Part shown: one piece after another, positions 6,069 through 6,100 of the stretch | Layout of the letters: every line of letters starts with the position of its first letter | Numbering within the stretch: position 1 is the first letter of the stretch | Source: Nitrosomonas sp. | GTDB taxonomy: Bacteria; Pseudomonadota; Gammaproteobacteria; Burkholderiales; Nitrosomonadaceae | Direction of reading: 5' to 3' | Length of the DNA: 6,100 bases | NCBI GenBank assembly: GCA_021774205.1 | Contig: JAJFJI010000072.1 | Span: 1 to 6,100, forward strand | Notes under the pieces: model-generated | What the model was told of the DNA's origin: nothing | Seen by the model: the letters and a program-made list of their open reading frames with translations, nothing else | Databases searched by the model: none | Made by a program: the position numbers and the translations under genes

Positions 6069-6100
6069 CAAGTAAGGGTGATTGACGCTAATTTCCCTTA

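Noticed and set aside
1..6100. A new defence, mobile or biosynthetic system
   Set aside because: Six of the seven genes are recognised housekeeping genes and the seventh is a known enzyme family. No nuclease-helicase pair, toxin-antitoxin pair, reverse transcriptase, integrase or repeat array is visible on either strand.

Overview
The window looks like chromosomal DNA of a betaproteobacterium with a fairly low GC content. The Nitrosomonadaceae (for example Nitrosomonas) are my best guess, from gene order and protein style only; no search was possible. All recognised genes lie on the minus strand, so they are transcribed from right to left. The content is mostly ordinary housekeeping.

In transcription order: aceF (6028-4697) encodes the E2 core of pyruvate dehydrogenase. 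Next come nadD (4630-3941), rsfS (3842-3495), rlmH (3408-2938), maf (2832-2209) and rng (2120-666). nadD-rsfS-rlmH-maf-rng is a well-known proteobacterial cluster that joins NAD synthesis, ribosome silencing, 23S rRNA modification, nucleotide-pool sanitation and rRNA/mRNA processing. About 400 bp without a convincing gene follow. The window ends inside the 5' end of a secreted protein of the PQQ-dependent glucose/sorbosone dehydrogenase type (258 to the left edge). The start of the aceF operon, probably aceE, lies beyond the right edge.

Spacers between genes are 54-105 bp, too long for tight translational coupling, and several hold weak candidate control sites. The clearest is a hairpin followed by a T-run between nadD and rsfS. 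A perfect TATAAT box lies before rlmH, and a possible promoter lies before rng. Three starts were moved or settled from ribosome-binding sites or family length: GTG for aceF, and internal ATG codons for maf and rsfS. The nadD start was also moved to an internal ATG, on weaker evidence.

I found no sign of a defence system, CRISPR array, RNA gene or intact mobile element. The least explained DNA is the GC-richer block at about 375-605, which looks like a decayed or dispersed sequence, with a short repeated motif beside it upstream of the dehydrogenase gene.
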